From Aricia agestis (lineage: Eukaryota > Arthropoda > Insecta > Lepidoptera > Lycaenidae), in contig NC_056410.1 in assembly GCF_905147365.1 (NCBI RefSeq), positions 1,711,501 through 1,775,500 of the forward strand: a stretch of DNA of 64,000 nt, written 5' to 3'. Every line of letters begins with the position of its first letter. Within the stretch, counting starts at the first letter, position 1. The position numbers and the translations under genes are program-made. The notes under the pieces were generated by a model that saw nothing but the letters and a program-made list of their open reading frames with translations, was not told where the DNA came from and searched no databases. This document shows positions 55,143-64,000 of this stretch, piece after piece.

Positions 55143-55945
55143 CCTCTTTTTAATCGACTTCCAAAAACGAGGAGGTTATAGTACGTTCGGCTGTGGATAT
55201 TTTTTTTATGTATGTTCAACGATTACTCCGCCGTTTGTGAACCGATTTTCAAAATTTTTGTTTTGTTGTATAGGGTATTACTCCAATTTAGTACCATGTT
55301 CAGAAAAGTGGTGCCTTGATGATGGGATCCACGAGTAATCGAGGGAACTCCTCAAAATTCAAATGGAAACATATGATTTTTTTTGTTTCATATGAAGTAT
55401 TCTAGGCATATGTTACTAAAAAGTAAGATTTTGCACCAGGATATACCATGGTTCGAAGGTGGTGAACAGAACTCCTTACTCCTTATAGATAATTGTTTGG
55501 GGGTTTCGGCGTTGTCTTAAGAACTGAAAGCATATATACTACTATGCAAATTTCATTAATCATCATCATCATCACCACCATTCCACCATACATCCATGAG
55601 TAATCGAGGGAACTCCTTAAAATTTATATGGAAACATATAGTGACTTCAATTTTTTAAGAAGTATCTTACTCGTAGGATACTTCTTAAAAAATTGAAGTC
55701 ACTATATGTTTCCATTCCATTCCATATGCTACCAAAAAGCAAGATTTTGCAATAAGATATACCATGGTTCCGAAGGTGCTAAGAGAACTCCGGATTCCTT
55801 ATAAATACAATTTTGGGGGTTTCGGAGTTGGTTTAAGAACTGAAAGCATATGCTACTATGCAAGTTACATTCATCATCATTATTATCACTACCACCAGTC
55901 ACCACACCATGAATTATCTCATTATAATAACCCTTATTATTGGTA
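55143..55945 (+). repeat. Two tandem copies of the AATCGACTTCCAAAAACGAG repeat
   Basis: The head AATCGACTTCCAAAAACGAG with GAGGTTATAG is at 55155. GAGTAATCGAGGGAACTCCT occurs at about 55333 and 55600, and ATATACCATGGTTC at about 55440 and 55757, so the unit is present about twice. It holds the 39-nt hairpin at 55628-55715. Confidence 0.65.
55628..55715. repeat. Perfect 39-nt hairpin
   Basis: Arms 55628-55666 and 55677-55715 are perfect inverted copies around a 10-nt loop (TTACTCGTAG). The right arm has no counterpart in the first unit of the surrounding repeat, so it looks like an added inverted copy. Confidence 0.9.
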
Positions 55946-56479
55946 CTTTTAATCGTCTCTAGGAACGAAACCCGAATTTGTCGAACGATTTACAATATTA
56001 TAATGTTATTTCAATGTAAATGATTCGATCTCTGGTCACGTGTGCAAAACAGTCCCAACAGACTCCTGAATGTATTAGGACGTAGCAGGTGGGATTCCAT
56101 GTTGTTGAAGCATTATTCGGTGCAGCTCCATGTTCCGATACCTCGATTCTCATATATACATAATTACAATTAAATTAATTAATAATGTCATTCCAATTTA
56201 TTTTATATTTTTACTAACACTAAAATAAGAACCTATTGTTACTAACGTTATGAATGAAAATCTGAAATAATTGAATTGAATTGATGTAATCTCCTTCACA
56301 TAAAATATTTATCTATAAAGACCCGTTAGGTATAAGCTCGAGTTTTAAGTACATAAAGATGTGTTAGTAGGTAAACTTAGGATCGATATTATTAATTAAT
56401 AGTCCAATACTTTCGACATCCTTGGACTTTTTTTAGGATCTTATAGGGTAAAGTAGGGAATCAAAACATAGTGATACTA

Positions 56480-56822
56480 GTCTTATATCTTTAAACGAGC
56501 AATTCTTGTATATATATATAATTGGAATCTCGGAATCGGCTCCAACAATTTGCATGAAATTTAGTATATAAGTAGGGGGTTTCGGGGGCGACAAATCGAT
56601 CTAGCTAGGAATCATTTTTAGAAAATGTCTTTTTATTCGTGTTTTATCGATAATCGATAAACTGAAAAATATGACTCTTCCTGACATCTATTGGCGAATA
56701 ATAAATACTATTTTGTGAGCAACTAATTGCTTTAACGACACAACAACAGCTAAAGCTATTCCAGCAGATGGCGTTGTTAAGTAACACGAAGTCAATCAGT
56801 ATTTGCTATACCGAGCAAGGTC
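56480..56822 (-). repeat. GAATCTCGG dispersed repeat (minus copy)
   Basis: AACGAGCAATTCTTGTATAT, AATTGGAATCTCGGAATCGG, TCGATCTAGCTAGGAATCAT and TACCGAGCAAGG in reverse order to 52448-52770. The two copies face each other 3.7 kb apart. Confidence 0.75.
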
Positions 56823-56869
56823 ATCCAGGTACTTACTACTTATAGGTGTATATGTGTTACATATTGTGT

Positions 56870-57418
56870 CCCTTAATAGAGTTCACTGTGACAGTAGCAG
56901 CGTTGAATGAGCAACATTTTTTAAGTGATTGCATATAGCTTTTATCGCGGGCTTTGAGCGTGGCGACCGAATCAAGATATTCCGTAACGAAAACCTAAAC
57001 CTAACACCCCACACTCCGACCGGCACAGCGCGGCGGTGCGGCGTTGAAAGCCATCGTCTCAGTTCGGCAGACTTCGGCACGGTGTCTGTGTGCGTGCTAC
57101 TAGACGTATGCGTGTAGACTTAACTAGCTGCTAACTGCATTAGCTTTACCGCGGCAGTCCCCGAGTGCCATACGTAATTGGAACGAAGTTCTTTATCACG
57201 CGTTCGGCGTAAATCTGAAGGCTAGACAGAACGATATTTGACCTCGTCACTTTTTTATCAGTACCTGCATGTTATTTTTTTTTTATTTGTATGGGCAAGC
57301 GCCCCAGCGTCATGAGTTCGTCCATACAAAAATTTAGAAAAAGTTACTATATTACGACGCTTATACTTCTTTCACAGTGACCTCATACACACCCTAAACT
57401 TTTATCACTTTGTTTTGT
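56870..57418. repeat. Diverged CAGGGTGTAAC MITE with a GC-rich insertion
   Basis: AGAGTTCACTGTGACAGTAG at 56878 and TTCACAGTGACCTCATACAC then CCTAAACTTTTATCACTTTG at 57370-57410 are MITE arm parts. Between them ~330 bp is foreign and GC-richer, including GGCACAGCGCGGCGGTGCGG and an initiator-like TCTCAGTTCGGCAG (57058). No coding exon is convincing there. Confidence 0.45.
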
Positions 57419-57419
57419 T

Positions 57420-59735
57420 ATATTTCAATTTTCAATTTCAATTTCAAATTTTATTTGCAACCAAGTACTTACATATATAAATCAACATACATTGACGAAA
57501 TATACAACTTATGCCTTGTTCGGGCGCTTGCAAAACAATTACAAAATTATAATTTTAATAATTATTATTCAAGTATATTCTTATTTTTATGGTATTCTAA
57601 ATTATTAAACTAAATTATCTTGTACATTAGTATTATTACAGCGGTATTATATTATCATAAAATATTAATAATACCTACTTAATATATTTTATGAACTTAA
57701 CTTTAAATACTCAAATCGATACTAAAATATTCTTCTAATGAGTAGAAGCAGTGTTTTATTAGATATGTGTTTAGTTTTCTTTTAAACGAGGGTAATTTAT
57801 TTTCTTTTTTTAGGAAATCTGGTAATTTATTGTAAATTTTGACGGACATATAATAGGGACTTTCGTTAAGCATTTTTATTCTAGAGTAGGGTAGGTGTAA
57901 TTTGTTTTTGTGTCTAGTATTGTATTGTAGTGTGCTAGTATTGATGTTGTGAGTCTCTTCTATTTTTGTGAAATGATCTTTATTTTTAAAAACAAATAAA
58001 CAAATATCCTGGATGTATATTGAAGGGAGTGTTAGAAGGTTATATTTTATAAAATATGGTCTGCAACTGTCTCGTTTTTTTATTTGGGCTATTATTCGGA
58101 TGCATTTTTTTTGTAATATAAATAGTTCGTTGCTATTGACACTATTGCCCCACAAAATAACTCCGTATCTCAACCAAGAATATGCGTATGCATAATATGC
58201 TGAAAGAGCTGTTTTTGTATCCGTACTGTGTTTTAGATGATATAGTGCGTAGGTAAATTTTGATAGTTTTATTTTAGTTTTTTCTATGTGAGATTTCCAG
58301 TTTATGTGTGTATCAATGTTTATTCCGAGTAAATTAAATGTTTCTACTGTTTCTAGGTTTGTATTTTGGAAGGTGGTATTTATATTGAGAGGGGGTTTTT
58401 TGTATGATCTAAATTGAATAGTTTTAGTTTTGCTATAGTTTATTTCTAAGTTGTGATCCTGAAGCCAATCATTAATTTTTTTTAGCGTATCTTGAAGTAT
58501 AGTTCTCAATTTACTATTATTTTCGTATGTCATAAGTATGGATATGTCGTCTGCAAATAAGTAAAATTGGTAAAGCTATCTTTCTGTTCAAAATTTTAGG
58601 TAGGTCATTTATATATAGTAGAAATAATATGCATCCTAGCACACTGCCCTGTGGGATGGAACATTTTATTTTCTGTTTTCGCGATCTTATTATTGTGATT
58701 TCGTTAGTTTTATCGTTGTAATGCTCTATTTGTACTATTTGAACTCTATTTTCGAGGTATGATTTAAACCAGGAGTATGCCGGTCCCCTTATTCCAGAGC
58801 CTTGTAATTTTTTAAGGAGAATATCATATTGGACTTTATCGTAAGCTTTTGTCATGTCCAATAGGACACCTATGACATGTTTTTGGTCATTAACATGTTG
58901 GAGTGCCATTTGTACATATTTATATACAGCTAAAGTCGTGGACCTAGCTTTCCTGAAACCATTTTGACTGTCATCCAATATGTTATTTTTCTCTAAGAAT
59001 TTATATAATCTATTGCACATAGCTTTTTCAAAGATTTTTGAGAAGGTCGGTAAAATTGCTATAGGTCTGTAGTTACTTGGAGTGTGGGTGTCGCCTTTTT
59101 TATGGATGGGTTTTATTAAAGATATTTTTAATGGATCGGGGAATTTAGCTTCTAGGAAGCTTTGGTTAATAAGGTAAGTTAATGGTATCGAGAGATTTTC
59201 AGCACAGTGTTTCAGCAGGATGGGAGGTATGTCATCCACACCGCAACTATTTTTGTTCTTAATAGAGCGAATTATGTTTGTAACTTCTTTGTGGTTTACA
59301 GGATTCAAGTACATTGAACACATCGGAGAGTCAACTACTGGTCGGCCTTCCGCAATATTTTTGTTGTTCTTGTTTAACCCGACTGTTGCGAAATAATCAT
59401 TAAAAGTGTTTGCAATATTTAATGGGCAGTCTATAGTTACATCTTTGATTTTGAGTGCTATATTTTTATGTATGTTTGTTTTTGTTTTAGTTTTACCAGT
59501 TTTTTGGTTTATAATACGCCACATTGTTTTCGTTTTATTGTCGGATTTTTCCATTTGTTTTATATAGTTTAGTTTTTTTGATGTTTTTATACTTCGTTGG
59601 AGTACTTTAGTGTATTTCTTGTAATATTTCTGAATCACATCATTTTTTGACTCATTGACCATTTTTTTTAATATTCTTTTTTGTGTACAGGACTTTTTTA
59701 GACCTGTTGTTAGCCAAGTTTTAGCTGTTACATTA
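57420..59735 (-). pseudogene. 5'-truncated LINE with one frameshift in the RT
   Basis: In minus sense the frame starts at about 59735 (TWLTTGLKKSCTQKRILKKM), then RT: NYRPIAILPTFSKIFEKAMC, NGFRKARSTT, LLDMTKAYDKVQYD and IPQGSVLGCILFLLYINDLP. At about 58560 the frame shifts; the catalytic LFADDISIL lies in the frame that continues at 58533-57703 with LEINYSKTKTIQFRS, LLGINIDTHINWKSHI, WLRYGVILWGN and a C-terminal NTRHKNKLHLPYSRIKM. There is no RNase H. The 3' end is a CAATTT-repeat tail at about 57420-57450. Endonuclease and ORF1 are lost. Jockey/CR1-like; one lesion only, so relatively young. Confidence 0.85.
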
Positions 59736-59739
59736 TTTT

Positions 59740-59930
59740 TTTACTTAGATTTTAAATTAATTAAAAAATAAGAAAACTTTTTCGTAGATTTTAAATAAAA
59801 TAAAAAAATAAGAAAAATTAAGTATATTTTCAATCACAGTAACTTAGTACAAAAATTTTAGAATAATAATGCCGGCTCCGCCACTAATCACGCCATTTTA
59901 TATCATCCCCTCTCCTCTCCTCGCCTCTCC
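59740..59930 (-). other. Polypurine tract and possible start of the Gypsy 3' LTR
   Basis: In minus sense a purine run GGAGAGGCGAGGAGAGGAGA with GGGGA (59906-59930) is followed by TGATATAAAATGGCGTG. That fits a plus-strand primer and an LTR starting at TG (59905). The LTR would be at most ~180 bp before the LINE begins near 59735, and I cannot see its end or its partner. Confidence 0.35.
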
Positions 59931-60048
59931 CGCCAGTCTCCTCTGTTGCACCCTTCACCCCTCCTCCGATTATCGCACCACTCCACTCCGCCCGTTACAG
60001 TCGGCCATCCTGTAACAATTGCGCCGCAATTGGCACAAAAAAACATCA

Positions 60049-63000
60049 TTAGCTCTCCAATAAATCAATCAAATCATCTCTATCAACTATTTCTTCATCA
60101 CTGCTGGTATCACTACACTGTGGGGCACTGCGATATGGTCTTATAGAGTCTGCGGCTACAACCCCTGTAAACTTTTTATATCCTCGCATGCCTTTAATAC
60201 TTCGAATTTCATATCGCCCGTTAGGTAATACCTTTTGCACAATATAAGGCCCCGAATAAAGTGCTTGTAACTTTGTATTTACATTTTTTACTTCCCCACC
60301 AGTAGGCGCCTGCTTCCATAAGACCAAATCGCCCTTAGCAAACTTTCTTTCAGGCTTATGACGTTTATCAAAATTTCTTTTCATAACTTCGCTACGATGT
60401 TTTAACCTACGAGAAACAATTTCTCGTTTTTCTTGAATAGATGTACTACTACTAGCTTCATTGTGTTCGTTTGTCAAGTTTGGCATTAGTCTACTACGAT
60501 AGCTAAATAAAACTTCAAAAGGATGGTAACCCAAGCTCTCATTTATCGTATTGTTTATTCCCCACACGACATCTGGTAAACATTCAGTCCACATATTTGG
60601 ATCTCTAACTCGCGTACGCATAGCATCAAGTAGAGTTCTGTTGTATCTCTCCACTTGGCCATTAGCACGCGGGCACGCTATAGCGTTAACTGTGTGACGA
60701 AAGTTATATTCTACGGAGAATTCTTTAAACACTCTACTTGTGAAAGCTAAGTTCCTATCCGATATGATTCTTTTTGGGTATCCGAATAAACTAAACATGT
60801 CTTTGAGTACCCTGACAGTCTCCACAGAGTTTATGGTTCTAGTGGGGCGTGCAATCAAAAACTTTGTAAAAGAATCGACAATCATAAGTATATACTGATA
60901 ACCTTTTGGTGACCTACTGAAGGGACCTAAATGGTCGATATGTACTGTGTCCATTGGTGATGACGGTTTAGGAATTGGATGTAACTCTCCGGCGGGCTTA
61001 CCATAATCACCCTTCCCATACGCGCACTCTAAACATGAATTTATGTACTTTTTAATAAAACGTGTCATTTTCGGGAACCAATAATCAGCTTTAATCAACT
61101 CATCGCACCTCTTAATACCTACGTGACCTATTTGATCATGCAATTTCTGCATCAATTTCCAACGAGCAAAAGAAGGAACTACGAGTTTTTCCCCTTTAAA
61201 AGTTTTTCTATATAAACGATCATTTTTAATTTTGTAATTATTAATCACGTCATTACACGCATTACCCTCTTTTAGTTGCTTAATAATATTGTTTAATTTT
61301 TCATCTTGTAATTGTACTGTTAAATACCAATCTTCATTTGAAATTCGTAGCAAATGAAACTGATCATAATCATCAACAGGTACACTAATAGGGTTCCGAC
61401 TGAGAGCATCGACATGTTTCATTCTATCGCCTGGCCTATATTCTATTTCAATATCGTATTCCTGAATTATTAACCACCATCGTGCTATTCTAGGTATTAA
61501 TTCTTTTTTCTGTAACGTATATCTGACTGCAGAACAATCTGTAACAATTTTAACTGGCTTGCCTAAAACGTAAACACGAAAACGCTTTAGTGACGCCACC
61601 ACGGCTAACGTCTCCAATTCATAGCTATGATACAAGGATTCTTCTCGAGTGGTTACTCGACTAAAATAAAAAACTGGCTTTAAATTCCCATCTTCCTGTT
61701 TTTGTAACAAAATTCCTGCTAACCCACTTTTACAAGCGTCCGTATGAATTTCGCACGACAATTTTTCATCGTACAAAGCTAAAACAGGACGAGAAATTAG
61801 CCTTGATTTAAGTAAATCAAAACTTTGCATCTGTTCATGACCCCATTGCCACACATTATTCTTTTTTGTCAAATCACTAAGAGGCTTAGCTAAAATAGCA
61901 AAATTTTTAACGAACTTTCTAAAATAACTACACAACCCCAAGAATTGCCTCAATTCATGTAAATTATTTGGTTGTCTAAATTTTGAAACGGCCGCAATTT
62001 TATGATCTCCTGGTTTAATTCCTTCACTACTAATTTCGTGTCCTAAAAATGAAACACTAGACTTTAAAAATGAACACTTACGCACATTCAGTTTCATGTG
62101 ACTCTGTCGTAATTTACAAAATACTTTTTCTAATAACTCTAAACCCGCAGAAACGTCAACTGTTGACAATAAAATGTCATCCATGAAGCAAATAATTTCA
62201 TCACTACCCACCATTCGTACTAATTTTTGAATGACACGCATAAAAACCGACGGTGCATTTGCCAAACCAAAGGGTACCCTCAAAAATTCGTATAACCCGT
62301 CCGGTGTTATGAAAGCAGTTTTATTTATAGAATCTGGATGAATTTTAATATGATGGTAACCAGAAAATAAGTCTAGATTTGTAAATATTTTCTTATTCGC
62401 TAGCTTTGACAACTGGTCATCTATATGTGGGAGAGGAAAACATTCCTTAACGGTTATAGAGTTTAATGACCTATAATCGACACACAAACGATAATCGCCA
62501 TTTTTCTTGCGAACTAAAATAATTGGCGAAGCATATTCAGATGATGATTCCCTAATAATATGGCCCTCTAACATCTCGTTAATTTTTCTAGCTACTACTT
62601 CTCTCTCCATATGAGCTAAGCGGTAAGGTTTTCTTTTTATAGGGATATCACTTGTAAGTTTTATTTCCATTTGCCCTAAATCCGTAACGCCTAACTCTTT
62701 GACAGTACTAGCAAAACAATCCGAATACTTAAACAAAAGTCGATATAATTTATTTTTATCTCCGTCACACAAATTATTGCCCATGTCGATATCATCAAGT
62801 TTTACACCACCTATATTACTCTCCTCGCCACTACTCACTAAAAAAATATTTGCACTCACCTCTGGCACAATGTCGCACCTCTCCGCTCTCGTGATAGTCT
62901 CATCCTTTTTCCACATTATCGGCTGAGCCCCGATGTTACAGACTTTGATGTAGCCCTTGCCTTCCCGTAAAATTCCACGTCCAAGAGCATACACGACTCC

Positions 63001-64000
63001 ACTTAAGCTGTATTGTCTCGGTTTTGTGCTCAAATATCCAGGAGGTGGATTGGCTACGTACACACTCACGAGGCTGCTTCCGATCGGGACTTCAGTATCT
63101 TCGGCTACTAAAACTCTAAAACATAACGCTTCTTCAATTGTGTCGATAAGATTTAAATTAGTAACCGTTACCTTTTTGAAAAATGCACCATCTTTTGATA
63201 CACTCAAAACAACTTTTTCATTATTTATGACTGGCTGTCCAATTAATAATGCTATGTCTCCTAAATTTTCTCGTGTGACAACTGCAGTCGTACGTAATTG
63301 GATGTCATCAACATTCAAATCAAAATGTACTAAGCCGTCAGCTTTAACGGCCGAACCTGCAAATCCTTTTAACATGGTATTGGATGGTTCCATTTGTAAA
63401 TTGATTGCATCTGCAGCAGTCTTCGTAATCACATTTAATTCACTTCCGGTGTCGATAAAAGATTTAACAAGAACTCCATTTACTTTTACCCTCTTCTTAT
63501 AATTGTCGTTTAGATTCAACAAAACTTGCACCTTCTTTTCGTGACTTTTATTGCTTGCATTTGGCACAGGTTCCTGTTTACAATTCGTGGCAACATGGCC
63601 TTGCTTCCCACATCTATAACACTTACGTTTATCCGGTGCGCTACACTCAGGAGCAATGTGTCCAACTTCATTGCATCGATAGCATATAGGTTGACGAGAA
63701 TTTTTACTACCAGATGCTTCCATCGGCCGAGATGTTATGTTCCTGTTACTCACTAAACTCTTGGTTACCTGCGTCATTTGGTAGTTATCGACGGCTGACA
63801 AAAATCCCTCGTACAACTCATCGGGACTCGAGCACTGGTATGCCTGAGCGTTAGCATGCAACTCGTGTGGTAGCCCTCTAATAATACACGAAACAGCAGC
63901 CTTATCACTTAGCTGGCATCTGTAACACATGGCTAACTTTTCTTGAAAATACTTCGTCATAGATTCGTTAGGTAATTTCTTACGGTTCATTAATTCCTCC
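60049..64000 (-). CDS. Ty3/Gypsy gag-pol polyprotein, uninterrupted, N-terminus off the window
   Basis: One open frame runs from the right edge to a TAA at 60049. Counting from the methionine at 63990 (1313 residues): end of Gag with two CCHC knuckles (CYRCNEVGHIAPEC at 103-116 and CYRCGKQGHVATNC at 124-137); protease DTGSE at 180; reverse transcriptase with YRLCVDYRSLN at 500 and FMDD at 602-605; RNase H with HTDACKSG at 749 and HVDALSR at 859; integrase with an HHCC zinc site (H951, H956, C986, C989) and D1019, D1078, E1114. The methionine is not the start, since codons upstream stay open. No env-like frame follows. The intact catalytic residues and lack of stops suggest a recent copy. The 5' LTR and most of Gag lie to the right. 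Confidence 0.93.
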   Translation of the reverse strand, partial: EELMNRKKLPNESMTKYFQEKLAMCYRCQLSDKAAVSCIIRGLPHELHANAQAYQCSSPDELYEGFLSAVDNYQMTQVTKSLVSNRNITSRPMEASGSKNSRQPICYRCNEVGHIAPECSAPDKRKCYRCGKQGHVATNCKQEPVPNASNKSHEKKVQVLLNLNDNYKKRVKVNGVLVKSFIDTGSELNVITKTAADAINLQMEPSNTMLKGFAGSAVKADGLVHFDLNVDDIQLRTTAVVTRENLGDIALLIGQPVINNEKVVLSVSKDGAFFKKVTVTNLNLIDTIEEALCFRVLVAEDTEVPIGSSLVSVYVANPPPGYLSTKPRQYSLSGVVYALGRGILREGKGYIKVCNIGAQPIMWKKDETITRAERCDIVPEVSANIFLVSSGEESNIGGVKLDDIDMGNNLCDGDKNKLYRLLFKYSDCFASTVKELGVTDLGQMEIKLTSDIPIKRKPYRLAHMEREVVARKINEMLEGHIIRESSSEYASPIILVRKKNGDYRLCVDYRSLNSITVKECFPLPHIDDQLSKLANKKIFTNLDLFSGYHHIKIHPDSINKTAFITPDGLYEFLRVPFGLANAPSVFMRVIQKLVRMVGSDEIICFMDDILLSTVDVSAGLELLEKVFCKLRQSHMKLNVRKCSFLKSSVSFLGHEISSEGIKPGDHKIAAVSKFRQPNNLHELRQFLGLCSYFRKFVKNFAILAKPLSDLTKKNNVWQWGHEQMQSFDLLKSRLISRPVLALYDEKLSCEIHTDACKSGLAGILLQKQEDGNLKPVFYFSRVTTREESLYHSYELETLAVVASLKRFRVYVLGKPVKIVTDCSAVRYTLQKKELIPRIARWWLIIQEYDIEIEYRPGDRMKHVDALSRNPISVPVDDYDQFHLLRISNEDWYLTVQLQDEKLNNIIKQLKEGNACNDVINNYKIKNDRLYRKTFKGEKLVVPSFARWKLMQKLHDQIGHVGIKRCDELIKADYWFPKMTRFIKKYINSCLECAYGKGDYGKPAGELHPIPKPSSPMDTVHIDHLGPFSRSPKGYQYILMIVDSFTKFLIARPTRTINSVETVRVLKDMFSLFGYPKRIISDRNLAFTSRVFKEFSVEYNFRHTVNAIACPRANGQVERYNRTLLDAMRTRVRDPNMWTECLPDVVWGINNTINESLGYHPFEVLFSYRSRLMPNLTNEHNEASSSTSIQEKREIVSRRLKHRSEVMKRNFDKRHKPERKFAKGDLVLWKQAPTGGEVKNVNTKLQALYSGPYIVQKVLPNGRYEIRSIKGMRGYKKFTGVVAADSIRPYRSAPQCSDTSSDEEIVDRDDLIDLLES

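Noticed and set aside
56929..57117. Promoter-like TCTCAGTTCGGCAG with GC-rich surroundings as a second gene start
   Set aside because: It lies inside a disrupted MITE, and no downstream coding exon or matching downstream promoter element was found.
62957..63502. Plus-strand frame of 181 codons
   Set aside because: Antisense shadow of the Gypsy protease region.

Overview
The window looks like nuclear DNA of a moth or butterfly (Lepidoptera). It is AT-rich, has spliced genes with GT/AG introns, and is packed with interspersed repeats of kinds common in that order: palindromic MITEs, CR1/Jockey-type LINE fragments, a tRNA-derived SINE, a Ty3/Gypsy element and a hAT MITE. The order-level call is from recognition, without a database search.

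Only one host gene can be supported: a fatty acyl-CoA reductase (FAR) on the minus strand. Nine coding exons lie between 16138 and 319 and join in frame across eight introns. Together they give 378 residues, from the start codon through the Rossmann TGxxGxxG motif and the YxxxK catalytic motif into the first part of the C-terminal FAR domain. The last exon or exons (roughly 120 or more residues, judging from the usual ~500) lie beyond the left edge. The exon at 16138 starts with a splice acceptor just before the ATG, so at least one 5'-untranslated exon lies further right; 44475-44600 is a weak candidate. The introns are largely repeats.

Layout. 1-16138: FAR gene; its introns hold MITEs, two SINE-like copies and, in intron 1, a 2.7-kb LINE inserted into a tRNA-derived SINE. 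16.2-27.2 kb: a nest of repeats bounded at 18891 and 27199 by perfect 38-bp inverted repeats, enclosing two degraded LINEs and several shorter repeats. 27.2-44.4 kb: MITEs, nested palindromes and paired dispersed repeats, including a roughly 0.8-kb DNA transposon with TIRs, a TACA target duplication and a 33-codon ORF (40154-40961) sitting inside another MITE. 44.4-53 kb: possible non-coding first exon, hAT MITE with a perfect 8-bp target duplication, mariner fragment, long G and TA tracts. 53.2-59.7 kb: two minus-strand LINE copies, one with an RNase H domain and split by a SINE-like element, the other with a frameshift just before its FADD motif. 59.7-64.0 kb: a Ty3/Gypsy gag-pol reading frame that is open to the right edge.

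Recurrent theme: inverted duplication. Besides the MITEs there are about a dozen perfect local hairpins (arms 14-39 nt, loops 3-14 nt). One interrupts a LINE reading frame, and one repeat copy (16216-16758) has its head replaced by an inverted copy of its own tail. I found no convincing new multi-gene system. The most interesting items are the 38-bp-TIR element, the 40154-40961 transposon, the SINE/LINE shared 5' end and the hairpin series.
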